Positions 1 through 8,601 are shown, numbered from the stretch's first letter. The stretch: DNA of 64,000 nucleotides from Bradyrhizobium sp. AUGA SZCCT0283 (GCF_018130385.1 NZ_JAFCLU010000007.1:62001-126000); one strand, 5' to 3'. Made by a program: numbers and translations. The notes: a model not told the origin generated them from the letters alone.

Positions 1-882
1 ATATTCCGACAGCGGCACCTGGTAGCCAAATTTGATTTCCTTGCCCAGGATCGGTGCCATCTCGGTGATGCCGCCGGATGAACAGTCGATGACGTCGACG
101 CCTTTGGCTTTGAGGATTTTGGCCAGCCGCACGCTCTGCTCGGGCCCCCATCCGGCGTTGTCCTCGACCGAGAGGCGGACGAACAGCGGCTTGTGGTCCG
201 GCCAGTGCGCGCGCACGGCTTCGGTGATTTCGGTGATGAAACGCATGCGATTGGCTTCGGAGCCGCCATATTCGTCGCTGCGCGCGTTGGAGCGTTCGGA
301 AAGAAACTGGTGCACGAGATAGCCATGCGCGCCGTGCAGTTCCAGCACGTCGAAGCCAGCTTCATGCGCGCGGCGCGCCGCGTTGCCCCAGGCCTGCACC
401 AGGTCTTTCACCTCACCCCGCTCAAGCGCCTTCGGCACCGGCCATCTCTCGCTATGGGCAATGGCGCTCGGGGCCACCGGCTGCCATGCGTCCCAGTCCT
501 CGATGTCAGGCGTCCGCTCCAGCGGGCGGTCGCCCTCCCAGGGCCGGCTCGCGCGCGCCTTGCGGCCGGAATGGCCGAGCTGAATGCCGGCGACCGCGTT
601 CTGCTGCCTGATGAACTTGACGAGGCGGCCGAGCGGCTCGACGAACTTGTCGTCCCAGATGCCGAGATCGCCGACCGTGCCGCAGCCGCGCCGCTCGACC
701 TTGGTCGATTCCACGACGACGAGGCCGGCGCCGCCGGCGGCGAACTTGCCGGCGTTCATCAGGTGCCAGTCGGTTGGAAAGCCCTTCTGGGCCGAATATT
801 GATGCATCGGCGGCACCACGATGCGGTTCTTCAGTGTAACGCCGCGGATCGTCATCGGGGAAAACAGCAGCGTTTCCGTCAT
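1..882 (-). CDS. NADH:flavin oxidoreductase, Old Yellow Enzyme family (3' end outside window)
   Basis: This FMN-dependent ene-reductase-type protein starts at the ATG at 882 and is still open at base 1, so only the first 294 codons are present. The N-terminus (METLLFSPMTIRG-like start, then 'NRIVVPPMHQYSA') is the FMN-binding first strand of the OYE barrel. 'QLGHSGRKA' and 'HGAHGYLVHQFLS..NAR.DEYGGS' are the hallmark motifs of the YqjM-like thermophilic-type class. Members reduce activated C=C bonds using NAD(P)H; the real substrate cannot be read from sequence. It is transcribed away from its right-hand neighbour's upstream side and no operon partner is visible in the window. Confidence 0.93.
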   Translation of the reverse strand, partial: MTETLLFSPMTIRGVTLKNRIVVPPMHQYSAQKGFPTDWHLMNAGKFAAGGAGLVVVESTKVERRGCGTVGDLGIWDDKFVEPLGRLVKFIRQQNAVAGIQLGHSGRKARASRPWEGDRPLERTPDIEDWDAWQPVAPSAIAHSERWPVPKALERGEVKDLVQAWGNAARRAHEAGFDVLELHGAHGYLVHQFLSERSNARSDEYGGSEANRMRFITEITEAVRAHWPDHKPLFVRLSVEDNAGWGPEQSVRLAKILKAKGVDVIDCSSGGITEMAPILGKEIKFGYQVPLSEY

Positions 883-959
883 GTGGTTTCCTCGCATCCG
901 GACATCATTGTCCCGGCATGACGCCGGGAAGTATTGGCGCCGGGAAGTGTCTTCTACTT

Positions 960-1262
960 TTACTTTGTGGCGCCCTCGGCGGATTTGGCCTTCGGCTTGG
1001 CCGGCGGCGCCTTGGCGGCTGCTTTCGGCGGCGCGGTGTCGCTGCGCACCGTCCCCCAGGGGTCCGTACTCTTCTGTTGTTCCGGTATGTTGCCGAGCGA
1101 CCGCTTGTAGGCCCGCTCGGCCTCCTTCTCGGCCGCGATTTCCGAAGGTGACTTGGTCTTGTCGGTCTCACCGTATTTGGGAATGCTGGTCTGGGCCCAG
1201 GCGGGCCCGGCCAGCGAGGCGATCACAAATGTAGCGCCCAAGATTCCGCCCAGGATTTTCAT
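960..1262 (-). CDS. small secreted protein, unknown function
   Basis: This is a 100-aa protein not recognised as a named family. A clear Sec signal peptide (MKILGGILGATFVIASLAGPAWA, predicted cleavage after AWA at residue 23) is followed by a short charged, Lys/Glu-rich segment and a C-terminal Ala-Pro-Lys-rich tail, so it is probably periplasmic. The start at 1262 was chosen over longer in-frame starts because the signal peptide begins there and a GGGAG ribosome binding site lies about 6 nt upstream; upstream codons read through a dispersed repeat. It lies between the OYE gene and a repeat-bearing intergenic region. Confidence 0.7.
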   Translation of the reverse strand: MKILGGILGATFVIASLAGPAWAQTSIPKYGETDKTKSPSEIAAEKEAERAYKRSLGNIPEQQKSTDPWGTVRSDTAPPKAAAKAPPAKPKAKSAEGATK

Positions 1263-1298
1263 GCCACCACTCCCCATTTCGAACCAAGGCGCTGTTTT

Positions 1299-1352
1299 TG
1301 ACGCGTTTTCTTCACGCGAGAAGCGGCATCCGCTTCGCTCGAAAGCGCTATA
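1299..1352. repeat. dispersed intergenic repeat, copy 1
   Basis: The stretch beginning TGACGCGTTTTCTTCACGCGA and ending CTTCGCTCGAAAGCGCTAT matches a second copy at 5360-5410 almost base for base. Both lie outside genes and contain the short inverted pair CGCGTTTTC / GAAAGCGC. This resembles the palindromic intergenic elements of rhizobia; no function is evident, but it lies in the divergent space between 960-1262 and the HAD gene. Confidence 0.7.
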
Positions 1353-1436
1353 GCACAGCTCGCGCACGGGCTTAAGCGCCGGATCGGGCCGAAATCAGTC
1401 CCGCCCGTTGCCCATGCCTGACCAGTTTTGTAAACG

Positions 1437-2069
1437 ATGGCCATGAATTTGCCGCCAGCCCCCTCCTCCGTCGACGCATTACTGTTCGACCTCGGCCGTG
1501 TCGTGCTCGACATCAGTTTCGATTCCGTGATGGCGATCTGGGCAGAGCACGCGGGCTGCGAGCCCGCCGAGCTCGCCAGGCGTTTTGTCGTCAACGACAG
1601 TTTCAAGCATCACGAGACCGGCCGGATCGACGACGCGGCGTTCTTTTCGGGCCTGCGCCAGTCGCTCGGCATCGGCCTCACCGACGCGCAGTTCCTGGAA
1701 GGCTGGAACGCGATCTTCACCGGCGAGATGCCGGGTATTGCGCCGCTCTTGGCCGGCGCCGCACAACGCCTGCCGCTCTATGCTTTTTCCAACACCAATC
1801 CGGCCCATGTCGCGCATTTCTCGCAGGCCTATGCCGGCGTGCTCAGCCATTTCCGCGAGATATTTTTGTCCTCCAGCATCGGTTTGCGCAAACCCGACGC
1901 GGAAGCCTATGATCATGTGGTAAAAGCGATCGGGGTGCCGGCGTCGCGGATCCTGTTCTTCGACGACTCGGCCGCCAATATCGAGGGTGCGCGGGCGCGC
2001 GGCCTTTGTGCCATCCACGTGACATCGATGGATGACGTGGCAAGGGCACTGACCGCACTTGAGATCTAG
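1437..2069 (+). CDS. HAD-superfamily hydrolase, subfamily IA
   Basis: A 210-aa haloacid-dehalogenase-like phosphatase. Motif I is LLFDLGRVVLD near residue 15 (nucleophile Asp, with Gly instead of the second Asp, as in the YihX/epoxide-hydrolase-N branch), motif II is FSNTN near residue 119, the motif III lysine is in 'GLRKPDAEAY', and motif IV is 'FFDDSAAN'. The small alpha-helical cap lies between motifs I and II. The family hydrolyses small phosphomonoesters such as sugar phosphates; the substrate here is unknown. Start ATG at 1437 or 1443 (MAMN) cannot be separated. It stands alone, followed by a palindromic repeat. Confidence 0.88.
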   Translation: MAMNLPPAPSSVDALLFDLGRVVLDISFDSVMAIWAEHAGCEPAELARRFVVNDSFKHHETGRIDDAAFFSGLRQSLGIGLTDAQFLEGWNAIFTGEMPGIAPLLAGAAQRLPLYAFSNTNPAHVAHFSQAYAGVLSHFREIFLSSSIGLRKPDAEAYDHVVKAIGVPASRILFFDDSAANIEGARARGLCAIHVTSMDDVARALTALEI

Positions 2070-2080
2070 ATGACGAGACC

Positions 2081-2220
2081 GTCATTGCGAGCGCAGCGAC
2101 TTGTCCGCCGTAGCTCAACGAGCGAAGGCGGAAGCAATCCATGGCCACGAAGAAAGCGTGGATTGCTTCGTCGCTTTGCTCCCTTGCGCAAACGCTACGC
2201 GTTTGTCGCAGGCAATGACG
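2081..2220. repeat. large imperfect palindromic intergenic element
   Basis: The outer arms GTCATTGCGAGCG (2081) and CGCAGGCAATGAC (ending 2219) are inverted, and inner arms GGAAGCAATCCA (2129) and GTGGATTGCTTC (2158) are also inverted, so the whole unit can fold as a long hairpin. It fills the gap between the HAD gene and moeA. This is the REP/MITE-like type abundant in Bradyrhizobium genomes. It ends some 10 bases before the likely moeA ribosome binding site. Confidence 0.75.
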
Positions 2221-2239
2221 TCGAAGCCGGAGTTTGCCC

Positions 2240-3451
2240 GTGGCCTTGATGCCTGTCGCCGATGCGCTTGCTGCGATCCTTGCCGGCGCCGAACCGTTGC
2301 CCGAGGAAGCCGCGGCACTCGATGCCGCACATCATCGCATCCTCGCGCGCGACGTCGCCGCGCGGCGGACGCAGCCGCCGCAGGCGATGTCGGCGATGGA
2401 CGGCTACGCGGTGCGCGCGGCAGATGCCGCCGATCTCTCGGCACGGCTAAGGGTGATCGGCGAGGTCGCCGCCGGCCGCCCGTTCGAGCGCAAGGTCGGC
2501 AAAGGCGAAGCCGTGCGGATCTTCACCGGCGGCGTAATCCCTGAGGGCGCCGATGCCGTCATTATCCAGGAGGACACGGCGATCGACGGCGATTGCCTCA
2601 CCATCACGGAAGCCGCCGTTCCGGGGCGGCATATCCGCGCCGCCGGCGTCGATTTCCGCGAGGGCGACGTGCTGCTCACGCGCGGGCGCCGCCTCACCGA
2701 CCGCGATTTGTCGCTCGCCGCCGGCATGAACTATCCGGAGCTTGCGGTGCACCGCCGCCCGAAAGTCGCCGTCCTCGGCACCGGCGACGAGCTGGTGATG
2801 CCCGGCGCCACCCCCGGCCCCGGCCAGATCGTCTATTCCAACGGCTACGGGCTGCGGGCGCTGGCGCGGGCGGAAGGGGCCGAGGTCGTCGATCTCGGTA
2901 TCGCCGCCGACACGGTCGCCGCCACCGCGCAAGGCATCCGCCGGGCGCGCGAGCTTGAAGCAGATATCCTGATCACCATGGGCGGCGCCTCGGTCGGCGA
3001 CCATGACCTCGTCAAGCGGTCGCTGGAGGCCGAGGGCACGGCCATGGCGTTCTGGCGTATAGCGATGCGGCCGGGCAAGCCGATGATGCACGGCAGGCTG
3101 GGCGCGATGCGGGTGATCGGCCTGCCCGGCAATCCCGTCTCCTCCTATGTCTGCGGCTTCCTGTTTCTGGTGCCGTTGATTCGTGCGCTATCGGGCCGCG
3201 ACACCATCCATCATCCGCGCGAAAGCGCCCTGTTGGGGCGCGATCTCGCCGCCAACGACCAGCGCGAAGACTATCTTCGGGCACGCCTCGAAGCGCGCGA
3301 GGACGGCACGCTGATCGCGGTGCCGGTGAACCACCAGGACTCGTCGCTGCTCGGGAATCTCGCTGCGGCACGGGCACTTGTGATACGTCCGCCGTTCGCG
3401 CCATCAGCGGCGAAGGGTTCGCGTTGCGAGCTGCTCCGGCTGCCGGAATGA
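2240..3451 (+). CDS. moeA: molybdopterin molybdotransferase MoeA
   Basis: MoeA inserts molybdate into adenylylated molybdopterin in the last step of molybdenum cofactor synthesis in the cytoplasm. The 403-aa product has the MoeA N-terminal domain ('MSAMDGYAVR', 'RIFTGGVIPEGAD'), the MoaB/Mog-like catalytic domain ('VLGTGDEL', 'TMGGASVGDHD', 'RPGKPMMHG', 'GLPGNPVSS'), and the C-terminal beta domain. A GTG at 2240 was preferred because GGAG at 2229-2232 sits 7 nt upstream; an ATG at 2249 and a TTG at 2234 are alternatives. No other moa/moe gene is adjacent. It precedes lexA in the same direction, but lexA has its own promoter. Confidence 0.96.
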   Translation: MALMPVADALAAILAGAEPLPEEAAALDAAHHRILARDVAARRTQPPQAMSAMDGYAVRAADAADLSARLRVIGEVAAGRPFERKVGKGEAVRIFTGGVIPEGADAVIIQEDTAIDGDCLTITEAAVPGRHIRAAGVDFREGDVLLTRGRRLTDRDLSLAAGMNYPELAVHRRPKVAVLGTGDELVMPGATPGPGQIVYSNGYGLRALARAEGAEVVDLGIAADTVAATAQGIRRARELEADILITMGGASVGDHDLVKRSLEAEGTAMAFWRIAMRPGKPMMHGRLGAMRVIGLPGNPVSSYVCGFLFLVPLIRALSGRDTIHHPRESALLGRDLAANDQREDYLRARLEAREDGTLIAVPVNHQDSSLLGNLAAARALVIRPPFAPSAAKGSRCELLRLPE

Positions 3452-3535
3452 CGCCCAAAACGGCGTCCTGAGCGTGGCTGGAAGCCTGCGTTGGGCCGAA
3501 GCCGCAATGCGTTCACCTGAAATTAAGTGGTTGCA

Positions 3536-3550
3536 GAACACATATCGAAC
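3536..3550 (+). promoter_or_regulatory. LexA (SOS) box upstream of lexA
   Basis: GAAC at 3536-3539 and GAAC at 3547-3550 are separated by exactly 7 bases, the alphaproteobacterial LexA box GAAC-N7-GAAC. It lies about 125 bp before the lexA start and indicates autoregulation. Confidence 0.85.
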
Positions 3551-3561
3551 ATATAGTGTCT

Positions 3562-3576
3562 GTTCATGATTTGTTT
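3562..3576 (-). promoter_or_regulatory. second, near-consensus LexA box upstream of lexA
   Basis: GTTC at 3562-3565, 7 bases, then GTTT at 3573-3576: the box in opposite orientation with a single mismatch to GTTC-N7-GTTC. The two boxes face each other across 11 bases, so LexA could occupy both. Confidence 0.6.
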
Positions 3577-3675
3577 CGACCGCTAGTGTCTATGGTTGGG
3601 AGTTTTGGGGGACTCCCGCGATGGACCCTGACGATTCGGGACCGAAAGACGACGCCAACCGGGGGATTGCTCGCG

Positions 3676-4377
3676 ATGCTTACGCGCAAACAGTATGAAC
3701 TTCTGCGTTTCATCAATGAACGGCTGAAAGAAGCCGGCGTACCGCCCTCCTTCGACGAGATGAAGGACGCGCTCGATCTGCGCTCGAAATCCGGAATCCA
3801 CCGCCTCATTACGGCGCTGGAGGAGCGCGGCTTTATCCGCCGCCTGCCCAACCGCGCCCGCGCCATCGAAGTCATCAAGCTGCCGGAGCTCGCGGCCGCC
3901 GGCAACGGCCGCCGCGGCTTCACACCGAGCGTCATCGAAGGCACGCTCGGAAAGCGCTCCATGAGCACGCCCGCCACCGAGGACGACGGCAATCGCCCGG
4001 TCGCCGTCCCCGTGATGGGCCGGATCGCCGCCGGTACGCCGATCGAGGCGCTGCAGACCCGCAGCCACACCATCAGCGTGCCGCCTGACATGCTCGGCTC
4101 CGGCGAACATTACGCGCTCGAAGTGCGCGGCGATTCCATGGTCGACGCCGGCATTCTCGACGGCGACATGGCGCTGATCCAGCGCAACGAGACCGCCGAC
4201 ACCGGCGATATCGTGGTGGCGCTGATCGACGAGGAGGAAGCAACCCTGAAGCGCTTCCGCCGCCGCGGCGCCTCGATTGCGCTGGAGCCGGCCAACGCCG
4301 CCTATGAAGTCCGCATCCTGCCGCCGAACCGGGTCCGGATTCAGGGCAAACTGATCGGGCTGTACCGCAAGTATTGA
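3676..4377 (+). CDS. lexA: LexA repressor
   Basis: LexA is the SOS repressor, a cytoplasmic dimer that self-cleaves when RecA is activated by DNA damage. The 233-aa protein has an N-terminal winged helix ('[12 protein letters not shown]...[18 protein letters not shown]') and a C-terminal S24-type peptidase domain. The cleavage bond is Ala119-Gly120 in 'GRIAAGTP', the nucleophile is Ser154 in 'GDSMVDAGI', and the general base is Lys192 in 'EATLKRF'. Start ATG 3676 begins the canonical MLTRKQ; the in-frame upstream extension to 3556 runs through the operator and is rejected. A strong terminator follows at 4424. The two SOS boxes upstream match those before the 32-codon gene at 45612-45710. Confidence 0.98.
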   Translation: MLTRKQYELLRFINERLKEAGVPPSFDEMKDALDLRSKSGIHRLITALEERGFIRRLPNRARAIEVIKLPELAAAGNGRRGFTPSVIEGTLGKRSMSTPATEDDGNRPVAVPVMGRIAAGTPIEALQTRSHTISVPPDMLGSGEHYALEVRGDSMVDAGILDGDMALIQRNETADTGDIVVALIDEEEATLKRFRRRGASIALEPANAAYEVRILPPNRVRIQGKLIGLYRKY

Positions 4378-4423
4378 CCGGCCGAGTGCGGACGTGACCG
4401 CCACGACAATCCCGCCAATCCCG

Positions 4424-4448
4424 CCCCGGCCTTCGGCCGGGGTTTTTT
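4424..4448 (+). terminator. intrinsic terminator of lexA
   Basis: Perfect 8-bp stem CCCCGGCC (4424-4431) / GGCCGGGG (4435-4442) with a TTC loop and six T residues (4443-4448), 47 nt after the lexA stop. Confidence 0.9.
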
Positions 4449-4617
4449 GTGGCGCGGCCGGAACCAAACTGCGTTATCGCGTTTGTGATTTAAGCGCAGT
4501 GCGTTAGTCGCAGAAATGCCCAGAAACAAGAAAAGACTCTGCGCCAAGTCCACTCTGATAGAGGCCTGTGCCTCCTTCCAGACACGGGTCAGCTATCTCA
4601 AACGAGGGAGCCATCCG

Positions 4618-5034
4618 ATGTGTGACTATAGCCTGCATGCTGTGGCGACGCGGCCAGCCCAGGTCGGCGAGACGCTGATCACCACGACATTCCGCGGTAC
4701 ATCGACCCGCGGCTTTGCGTCGGAACGCGAGCCAGCAGTGGCGGTCTGCATGCTTCCCGGCACTGAACTGGCGTTCGCCGAGGACGTCAGATACGACAAC
4801 CGATGGATCTGGACGCGCACCACCGACTGGCGGGTCGGCAAGTTCAACCAGATCGAACCCGAAGTGACCGACCGCCACCACGACGCGATCGAATTTCCTG
4901 ACGGAAGCCACGTGCTGGTGACGCAGCTTTGCGAAGGCCAGCGCGCGACCGTGCTGCAATTGCCGGTGACCGATGGCGAACGTGCGGCGAAGGTGACGGA
5001 AGCTCGACCGGCCGAATCCATCGTGACCGGATAA
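4618..5034 (+). CDS. conserved hypothetical protein, unknown function
   Basis: A 138-aa soluble protein beginning MCDYSLHAVATRPAQ. There is no signal peptide, membrane segment or motif that I recognise; a single 'VTQLCEGQRATVLQLPV' segment near residue 100 looks like a beta-rich core. The ATG at 4618 follows GAGGGAG by about 7 nt; an upstream in-frame start at 4516 is rejected because it lacks such a site. It follows the lexA terminator, so it has its own promoter, and the next small gene begins 5 nt after its stop, suggesting a pair. Confidence 0.65.
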   Translation: MCDYSLHAVATRPAQVGETLITTTFRGTSTRGFASEREPAVAVCMLPGTELAFAEDVRYDNRWIWTRTTDWRVGKFNQIEPEVTDRHHDAIEFPDGSHVLVTQLCEGQRATVLQLPVTDGERAAKVTEARPAESIVTG

Positions 5035-5039
5035 ACGCA

Positions 5040-5348
5040 ATGGGTATGCGATCCGCCGGTTCAAGCCGGCGGATCACGGTGATATCGTTTTTCGAGAAAC
5101 TCGGCACCGAGGGGCAGTCGGTGGTCAACAAGGTTACATGGCAAAAAGCCGGACGCGTCACGGAGCCGGGACGGTACATGTTCCGGTACGGCTGGCTCAC
5201 CATCACGGCCGAAGATCTCGCGATCTGGCAGCAATTCCCCGAGGCGTCGTTCACGCTGGTCAGCCTGCCGTCGGAGCCCGATGCGCCTGAGGAGTTTCAT
5301 CTGGGCGCATTCGAAATACCAGCCAGTCCCTCGCTCGACGAGCACTAG
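5040..5348 (+). CDS. hypothetical protein, unknown function
   Basis: A 102-aa protein starting at the ATG at 5040 (alternative 5046), 5 nt after the stop of the preceding unknown gene, so probably cotranscribed. It contains 'YMFRYGWLTITAEDLAIWQQFPEASFTLV' without recognisable motifs, signal peptide or membrane segment. The longer upstream reading in this frame lies inside the neighbour in another frame and is rejected. I do not recognise a family. Confidence 0.5.
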   Translation: MGMRSAGSSRRITVISFFEKLGTEGQSVVNKVTWQKAGRVTEPGRYMFRYGWLTITAEDLAIWQQFPEASFTLVSLPSEPDAPEEFHLGAFEIPASPSLDEH

Positions 5349-5359
5349 TTTTTTGTTAA

Positions 5360-5410
5360 TGACGCGTTTTCTTTACGCGAACCGGCTCCACTTCGCTCGA
5401 AAACGCTATG
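5360..5410. repeat. dispersed intergenic repeat, copy 2
   Basis: Near-identical to 1299-1352 (TGACGCGTTTTCTTTACGCGA ... CTTCGCTCGAAAACGCTAT). It lies between the convergent ends of 5040-5348 and comEC and could act as a shared 3' hairpin for both transcripts; that role is inferred. Confidence 0.7.
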
Positions 5411-5415
5411 TTCGT

Positions 5416-7713
5416 CTATTCCTCCGCCTGAAGGTCGGCCTCGGCCGGCGTGGCGTCGACGGCGCGCGGCGGCACCACACGCGGCGCCAGGACGGCGGCG
5501 TCCGCCTCGCTCTCGTCGGCGATCGCCGGTGACCACGGGCGGTCGATCCCTCTGGGTTTAGCCGCCTCGACGACAAATCCCTCACCGCCTCGCCGCAACG
5601 CCATCGCGCCCTGCCGCCGCAGCCGGTCGGCATCGATGACGGACGCCGCGCATGAAGCGGGCGCCTGCCGCAGCGTCACGATGAGCGCGGCGCGCTCGCA
5701 ATCGTCCGAAAGCGCCTCGGGCCTGAACGCCTGCGCGACCAAAGCGCCGCCAGCCGATTGCATCACGCAGCCAAAATCGTCGCACGAGACGCCTGCGGTG
5801 AGCGACGCGTCAGCCGCGGTGCGCGCGTCCGCATCCGCCGCCAGCCACTCCTTCAGCAGGAAGGTATCCCTGGAGCCCTTGACCGCATGCATCAGATGCA
5901 GCCGGCCGTCCGCGCCGCGGACGCCGACATGGCGGCCGTCGGCGGAGATCAGGATATCCGGTTGCGGCACCCTCGCCGCCCACAGCGCCGCCACCAGCAC
6001 CAGCACGGCGCCCGACCAGCGCAGCGGCGTGCGCAACAGGCCGAGCAGGATAATGCCTGCGCTTGCCGCAATCAGCGGGCCGATGCCGAACGCCGGCACC
6101 CGCCCAACCGCGCCGGGCAGCGCCGCGACCCATTGCGTCACCGCGATCATCCAGTCGATGCCGACGCCCATGATTGCCCAGAACAGGCGATCGAACCCGA
6201 ACGGCATCGCGACGAGGCCGAGCAGCCCGGCTGGCATCACAACTGCGGAGACCACCGGCATCGCCGCGAGATTGGCCAGTACGCCGTATGGCGTGACCCG
6301 GTGGAAGTGAAAGGCCGCATACGGCATGGTCGCGAGTCCCGCCACCAATGAGGCCAGCAGCAGCATCGTGATCTCGCGGCCGCCCCACAGCGCCGCGCGC
6401 GCGGTTGCGGTGTGATCGGCGGTCGCGAACAGGCGCGGCATACCCATCTGCACCAGCGCCACCAGGCCGAGCGTGGCGGCAAACGACATCTGAAAACTCG
6501 GATGCACCACCGCTTCCGGCGCCACCGTCAGCACGATCAGGGCCGCGACCGCAAGCGTGCGAAACGTGATCGCCCGGCGATCGACCATGACCGCAATCAG
6601 CACCACGGCCGTCATGAAGAACGAGCGCTGCGTCGCCACTTCCGCCCCCGACAGCAGCAGATAGAACGCGGCAGCGACGAGGGCTGCCGCCGCCGACCAT
6701 TTCTTGATGGCGTAGCCGACGGTGAGCGCGGGGAACAGCGCCAGCAGCGCCCGCACCGCAAAGAACACGACGCCGGCGACGACGGCCATGTGATAGCCGG
6801 AGATCGACAGCACATGGCCGAGGCCGGAGATGAACATGGCGTCGTTCACCGGCGGCGAGATCGCGTCGCGCCGCCCGGTCAGCAGCGCGGTGGCAATCGC
6901 GCGCTTGTCGCCTTCCAGCGTGGTCCTGATCCGCGCGTCGATTGTATCGCGCAAGCCCTGCATCACGGCCGAATAGCGCAGGCGCAGCCCGCCGCCGGTG
7001 GCGGGCGCCTCCGCGGTCTTGATCGCGCCCATCACGAAGCCGGAGGCGCCGATGCCGGCGAAGAACATGTCGCGGCTGAAATCGTAGCTGCCCGGCCGCA
7101 CCGGGATGAGCGGCGGCAACAGCCGCGCCTTCAGTTCGACAAAACTGCCGACCGCGGGCGCGGTGCCCTTCTTCACCGACAGCCGGACGCGCTCCAGCTT
7201 GGTCGATCCGCGCGCGCTTTCCATGGTGACGACGCGCAGGACAAAACGGTCGGTGCGCTCGCGAATGTCGCGGGTTTCGACAAAGCCGGTCAACGAAACC
7301 GAAAACATCGGCCGCGCCAGCACGCCATGCGCGATCCGCGCCGTCTTCCAGGTCGCGATCGCAAAGCCCGCCGCGACCGCCGCAATCATGACGGCGACAG
7401 GAAAGAATTTTTGCCGCCGCAGCAGCACCGCGACCGCGCATAGCGCGATGGCCACGACGGCGGCCACCGGCAAAACCGGCTCATGATCGGCAGCAAAGTA
7501 AAAGGCGATGCCGGTGCCGAACGCGATCGGCACCCAGGGCAACAACCGCCCGGCGCCAGCTTCCGCGCGCGCCCACGCGCGCAGCGTTTCGATCAATGGC
7601 GGCCAGAAAGCGGGACGCGATGGTACGAAGCCCCCGGCTGGCGCCGCCGCGCGCGGCGGCCAGGTCCCGGCATAGCCCCGCTTCCGGCCCGAAATGTCGC
7701 CCTGCTCCGCCAC
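5416..7713 (-). CDS. comEC: ComEC/Rec2-family DNA-uptake channel protein
   Basis: A 765-aa polytopic inner-membrane protein of the ComEC/Rec2 family, which in competent bacteria forms the channel carrying single-stranded DNA into the cytoplasm. After a cytoplasmic N-terminus come several membrane helices, an OB-like soluble region (residues about 130-225), and the Competence domain with the signature 'GLGHVLSISGYHMAVVAG' near residue 310 and 'LLLSGAEVATQRS'. The C-terminal roughly 180 residues occupy the place of the metallo-beta-lactamase-like domain, but I see no HxHxDH metal motif. No other competence genes are nearby, so actual DNA uptake is unproven. It is encoded opposite to lexA, separated by the two small genes. 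Confidence 0.9.
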   Translation of the reverse strand: MAEQGDISGRKRGYAGTWPPRAAAPAGGFVPSRPAFWPPLIETLRAWARAEAGAGRLLPWVPIAFGTGIAFYFAADHEPVLPVAAVVAIALCAVAVLLRRQKFFPVAVMIAAVAAGFAIATWKTARIAHGVLARPMFSVSLTGFVETRDIRERTDRFVLRVVTMESARGSTKLERVRLSVKKGTAPAVGSFVELKARLLPPLIPVRPGSYDFSRDMFFAGIGASGFVMGAIKTAEAPATGGGLRLRYSAVMQGLRDTIDARIRTTLEGDKRAIATALLTGRRDAISPPVNDAMFISGLGHVLSISGYHMAVVAGVVFFAVRALLALFPALTVGYAIKKWSAAAALVAAAFYLLLSGAEVATQRSFFMTAVVLIAVMVDRRAITFRTLAVAALIVLTVAPEAVVHPSFQMSFAATLGLVALVQMGMPRLFATADHTATARAALWGGREITMLLLASLVAGLATMPYAAFHFHRVTPYGVLANLAAMPVVSAVVMPAGLLGLVAMPFGFDRLFWAIMGVGIDWMIAVTQWVAALPGAVGRVPAFGIGPLIAASAGIILLGLLRTPLRWSGAVLVLVAALWAARVPQPDILISADGRHVGVRGADGRLHLMHAVKGSRDTFLLKEWLAADADARTAADASLTAGVSCDDFGCVMQSAGGALVAQAFRPEALSDDCERAALIVTLRQAPASCAASVIDADRLRRQGAMALRRGGEGFVVEAAKPRGIDRPWSPAIADESEADAAVLAPRVVPPRAVDATPAEADLQAEE

Positions 7714-7849
7714 GCTGGTTACACCTTACGATCTCGTGGAGAGCATAAGACTACCGGACGCTGCATCCCGGCCGCTAGCGGAACGGATGCAGAAACCGGA
7801 GGAAATGCACATCGACCGGCGCTACACTTGTCGGGCACTCCCGGATCGC

Positions 7850-8125
7850 ATGAAGGTCAAACGCCACGTGAAGCTTGCAGCCTGCATTTCGATTGCGTTG
7901 ACAATATCAGGTCTGCCGTCAGCGCTGGCTGCGGCCGAACAATGCCGTTTCATCGAGGCGAGGTCCGAGCGCGAGGCCTGCTACCAGCGCCAGGAAACTG
8001 CGCGTGCCGCCCGGCAGAAGGCCCTGGAAACGCAACAGGCCGCACAGCCAAAGCCCTACGAGCCGATGGGGCCGGAGGATGCCCAGCTCGCAAAATCCAT
8101 GCGCGGCATTTGCCGGGGCTGCTAG
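7850..8125 (+). CDS. small secreted Cys-containing protein, unknown function
   Basis: A 91-aa protein. A signal peptide (MKVKRHVKLAACISIALTISGLPSALA, cleavage near residue 27) precedes 'EQCRFIEARSEREACYQRQE', the Cys-x(n)-REACY pattern of many short periplasmic proteins in this group, and the protein ends with 'GICRGC'. Four cysteines in the mature part suggest disulfides. The start at 7850 was chosen for the signal peptide; upstream starts to 7694 overlap the comEC N-terminus. Function is unknown. Confidence 0.6.
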   Translation: MKVKRHVKLAACISIALTISGLPSALAAAEQCRFIEARSEREACYQRQETARAARQKALETQQAAQPKPYEPMGPEDAQLAKSMRGICRGC

Positions 8126-8304
8126 GCGGCCGGCGCCAGCCTCCGCGCGAACCCACCATCCAGTTCCGGCAGCCCACCGCCCGGAAAGCGCTCTTGCAAG
8201 TGCGCCGCAGCAGGATGCACACTGGGTTCGCTTGACTAGGTGTCAACGGCTCTCGGCCCGACTGGAATTCACGGTTGCGCCCAGAAAGAGCGGAGGATGA
8301 CGCC

Positions 8305-8487
8305 ATGCGAGAAATCGAAATCCACGACTATGCGCGGCAATTGCTGGAAGCACATGGCGCCAAGGCCATTGCCGAAGCTGCCCAGAACGCCATCGAACTC
8401 GAGGCAAAAGGCGAGGTCGAACTGGCCAGAACCTGGCGGCATATCGAAGACGCCATGAAGCTCATGCGCGGGCCGCACCAAAGCTGA
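8305..8487 (+). CDS. 60-aa conserved small protein
   Basis: A short charged, helical protein (MREIEIHDYARQLLEAHG...) with no signal or membrane segment. Similar short proteins with the 'IHDYARQLLEA' start and 'RGPH' end are, as I recall, widespread in rhizobia without known function. The ATG at 8305 follows a GGAGGATGAC-type ribosome binding site (8291 onward) by about 8 nt. It lies 114 nt upstream of the orphan glutamine synthetase in the same direction and may share its promoter. Confidence 0.65.
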   Translation: MREIEIHDYARQLLEAHGAKAIAEAAQNAIELEAKGEVELARTWRHIEDAMKLMRGPHQS

Positions 8488-8601
8488 AGCTGCCGACGCG
8501 GCAACGCAGAACGTGGACCAGGCCCCGTCGCAAGCCGCTCCGCCGCGGCCGAATGGCGGCGCGACCTCCAAGATGCGGCTCTCCATGACAGGAGTGAAGC
8601 C

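Noticed and set aside
2081..2220. Cloverleaf-like hairpins taken for a tRNA
   Set aside because: No anticodon stem or TPsiC sequence could be placed; the sequence is a dispersed palindromic repeat.
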